Shown here piece by piece: positions 4,831 through 5,456 of a stretch of DNA of 5,456 bases; the first letter of the stretch is position 1, and each line of letters starts with the position of its first letter. This DNA is from Helicobacteraceae bacterium. Lineage in GTDB: Bacteria > Campylobacterota > Campylobacteria > Campylobacterales > SZUA-545. The stretch covers positions 1-5,456 of the forward strand of contig QKHD01000300.1 of the NCBI GenBank assembly GCA_003250175.1, read 5' to 3'. Below the pieces are notes generated by a model. It saw nothing but the letters and a program-made list of their open reading frames with translations. It had not been told where the DNA came from and did no database searches. The translations under genes were made by a program, and so were the position numbers.

Positions 4831-5456
4831 AGCAGAAAATATAAAGCAGAGACTCCCAACAGAAAAGGGAAAAGAAGCTCAAAGATAAACCAGCGCCAGT
4901 TTTGTGAGTTATGAAAACGGAGGAGCCATTTTTCGAAACGCTGCAGGGAACATAAAAGGCGCTTATCGGATAGAACTTTCTCAAGAGAGGAGTATGCACT
5001 TGTTAATGCTTGATCTTCCGACTGGTTTGGGTTTTTCTTTGCCCTATGGTACTCAAAAGTTCTCTGTTGATTCCACCACCAGCCGGTGATTGTACATTGT
5101 CTAGGATCATTGATATTATCTACGGTATCCATGTCAAAGGTAGCCGTTGTTATGAAAGAGGCTTTTGTTCCGGTTATTCGAAGACGCCATTCCAAAAATG
5201 TGTCCCATGCACTCCACAGAAAATGTATCAGAAAATAAGAGACAATAATAAGTAAAAAGATTTTTACTTTTTCGTCGCTTACACCTGAAAGGGATAATCC
5301 GAAAACGGAATACCCTTCTGTACTTTTTATGGTAAGTTCTCCAAGGGTATAAAAGAGAGCAAAAGAGCTAAAGCCTATGAGGGAATTTCTAGTTTTGATG
5401 GCCTTTTCATCTAGACCAATAAAAATGGGTTCTTTGAGAATCTTTTCGACCGCATC
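4815..5456 (-). CDS. Unrecognised membrane protein, C-terminal part (at least 213 aa), cut by right edge
   Basis: Reading the minus strand, the frame that ends at TGA (4815-4817) has no stop up to the right edge, so at least 213 residues belong to one gene whose start lies outside. A TTG at 5195 could be taken as a start and would give 126 residues, but the coding sense continues well upstream. In the visible part, residues about 25-40 (SLIGFSSFALFYTLG) and 64-86 (VKIFLLIIVSYFLIHFLWSA and following) are membrane segments, then about 100 soluble residues with GWWWNQQ (125-131) and a charged, likely helical stretch, and a final membrane segment 188-209 ending KEIL. No catalytic motif or known family is recognised. 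The region is far more AT-rich than its neighbours, hinting at transfer. It converges on the lipoprotein gene with 17 bases between stops. Confidence 0.72.
   Translation of the reverse strand, partial: DAVEKILKEPIFIGLDEKAIKTRNSLIGFSSFALFYTLGELTIKSTEGYSVFGLSLSGVSDEKVKIFLLIIVSYFLIHFLWSAWDTFLEWRLRITGTKASFITTATFDMDTVDNINDPRQCTITGWWWNQQRTFEYHRAKKNPNQSEDQALTSAYSSLEKVLSDKRLLCSLQRFEKWLLRFHNSQNWRWFIFELLFPFLLGVSALYFLLKEIL

Noticed and set aside
4815..5195. A complete 126-residue gene starting at TTG 5195
   Set aside because: The frame continues without a stop to 5456 and encodes membrane segments upstream, so this is the tail of a larger gene. The TTG also lacks a ribosome site.
5010..5255. Plus-strand reading frame of 81 codons in the AT-rich right end
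   Set aside because: It lies opposite the longer membrane-protein frame that is open to the edge, and it has no ribosome site or hydrophobic pattern of its own.
1..5456. CRISPR arrays, tRNA/rRNA genes, insertion-sequence ends or attachment sites
   Set aside because: No regularly spaced direct repeats, no cloverleaf or rRNA-like stretch and no transposase or terminal inverted repeats were seen on reading both strands.

Overview
The window most likely comes from a motile member of the Campylobacterota (Epsilonproteobacteria). The flagellin matches the Helicobacter/Campylobacter FlaA/FlaB type across both conserved ends. It is followed by a motility accessory factor (Maf/DUF115) gene, a pairing typical of this phylum. 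The first good promoter on the plus strand has the Campylobacter-like T-run, G, -10 layout. The core genes are fairly GC-rich (68% by hand count over 2761-2820), which would fit a free-living, higher-GC lineage rather than Campylobacter or Helicobacter themselves. The genus is not determinable from this sequence alone.

Left part, minus strand (1-2000): a flagellin gene (435-1934) with a near-canonical sigma-54 promoter (1984-2000) and a strong ribosome binding site. Ten bases after its stop comes the start of a maf gene that runs off the left edge. They form one transcription unit that makes the filament subunit and then the enzyme predicted to glycosylate it.

Middle (1935-2104): a 170-base divergent intergenic region holding the flagellin promoter on one strand and a sigma-70-type promoter for the plus-strand genes on the other. 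It also contains an imperfect inverted repeat and short phased repeats.

Plus-strand unit (2105-4797): a small exported thioredoxin-fold protein (CPWC) overlaps by four bases (ATGA) a fused LplT-like transporter plus PlsC-like acyltransferase. A short gap separates this from an unrecognised lipoprotein gene. The shared theme is the cell envelope: periplasmic thiol chemistry, lysophospholipid import and re-acylation, and an anchored lipoprotein. The functional link is inferred only from gene order. The fusion lacks the acyl-ACP synthetase domain found in longer LplT-PlsC-Aas proteins.

Right end (4800-5456): a weak hairpin, then a minus-strand gene whose reading frame stays open to the right edge (at least 213 residues, two or three membrane segments). 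It is much more AT-rich (23% GC over 5221-5280), which suggests different ancestry. Nothing here amounts to a clear new defence or mobile system. The best leads are this unrecognised AT-rich membrane protein, the synthetase-less LplT-PlsC fusion with its thioredoxin partner, and the sigma-54 flagellin-maf unit.
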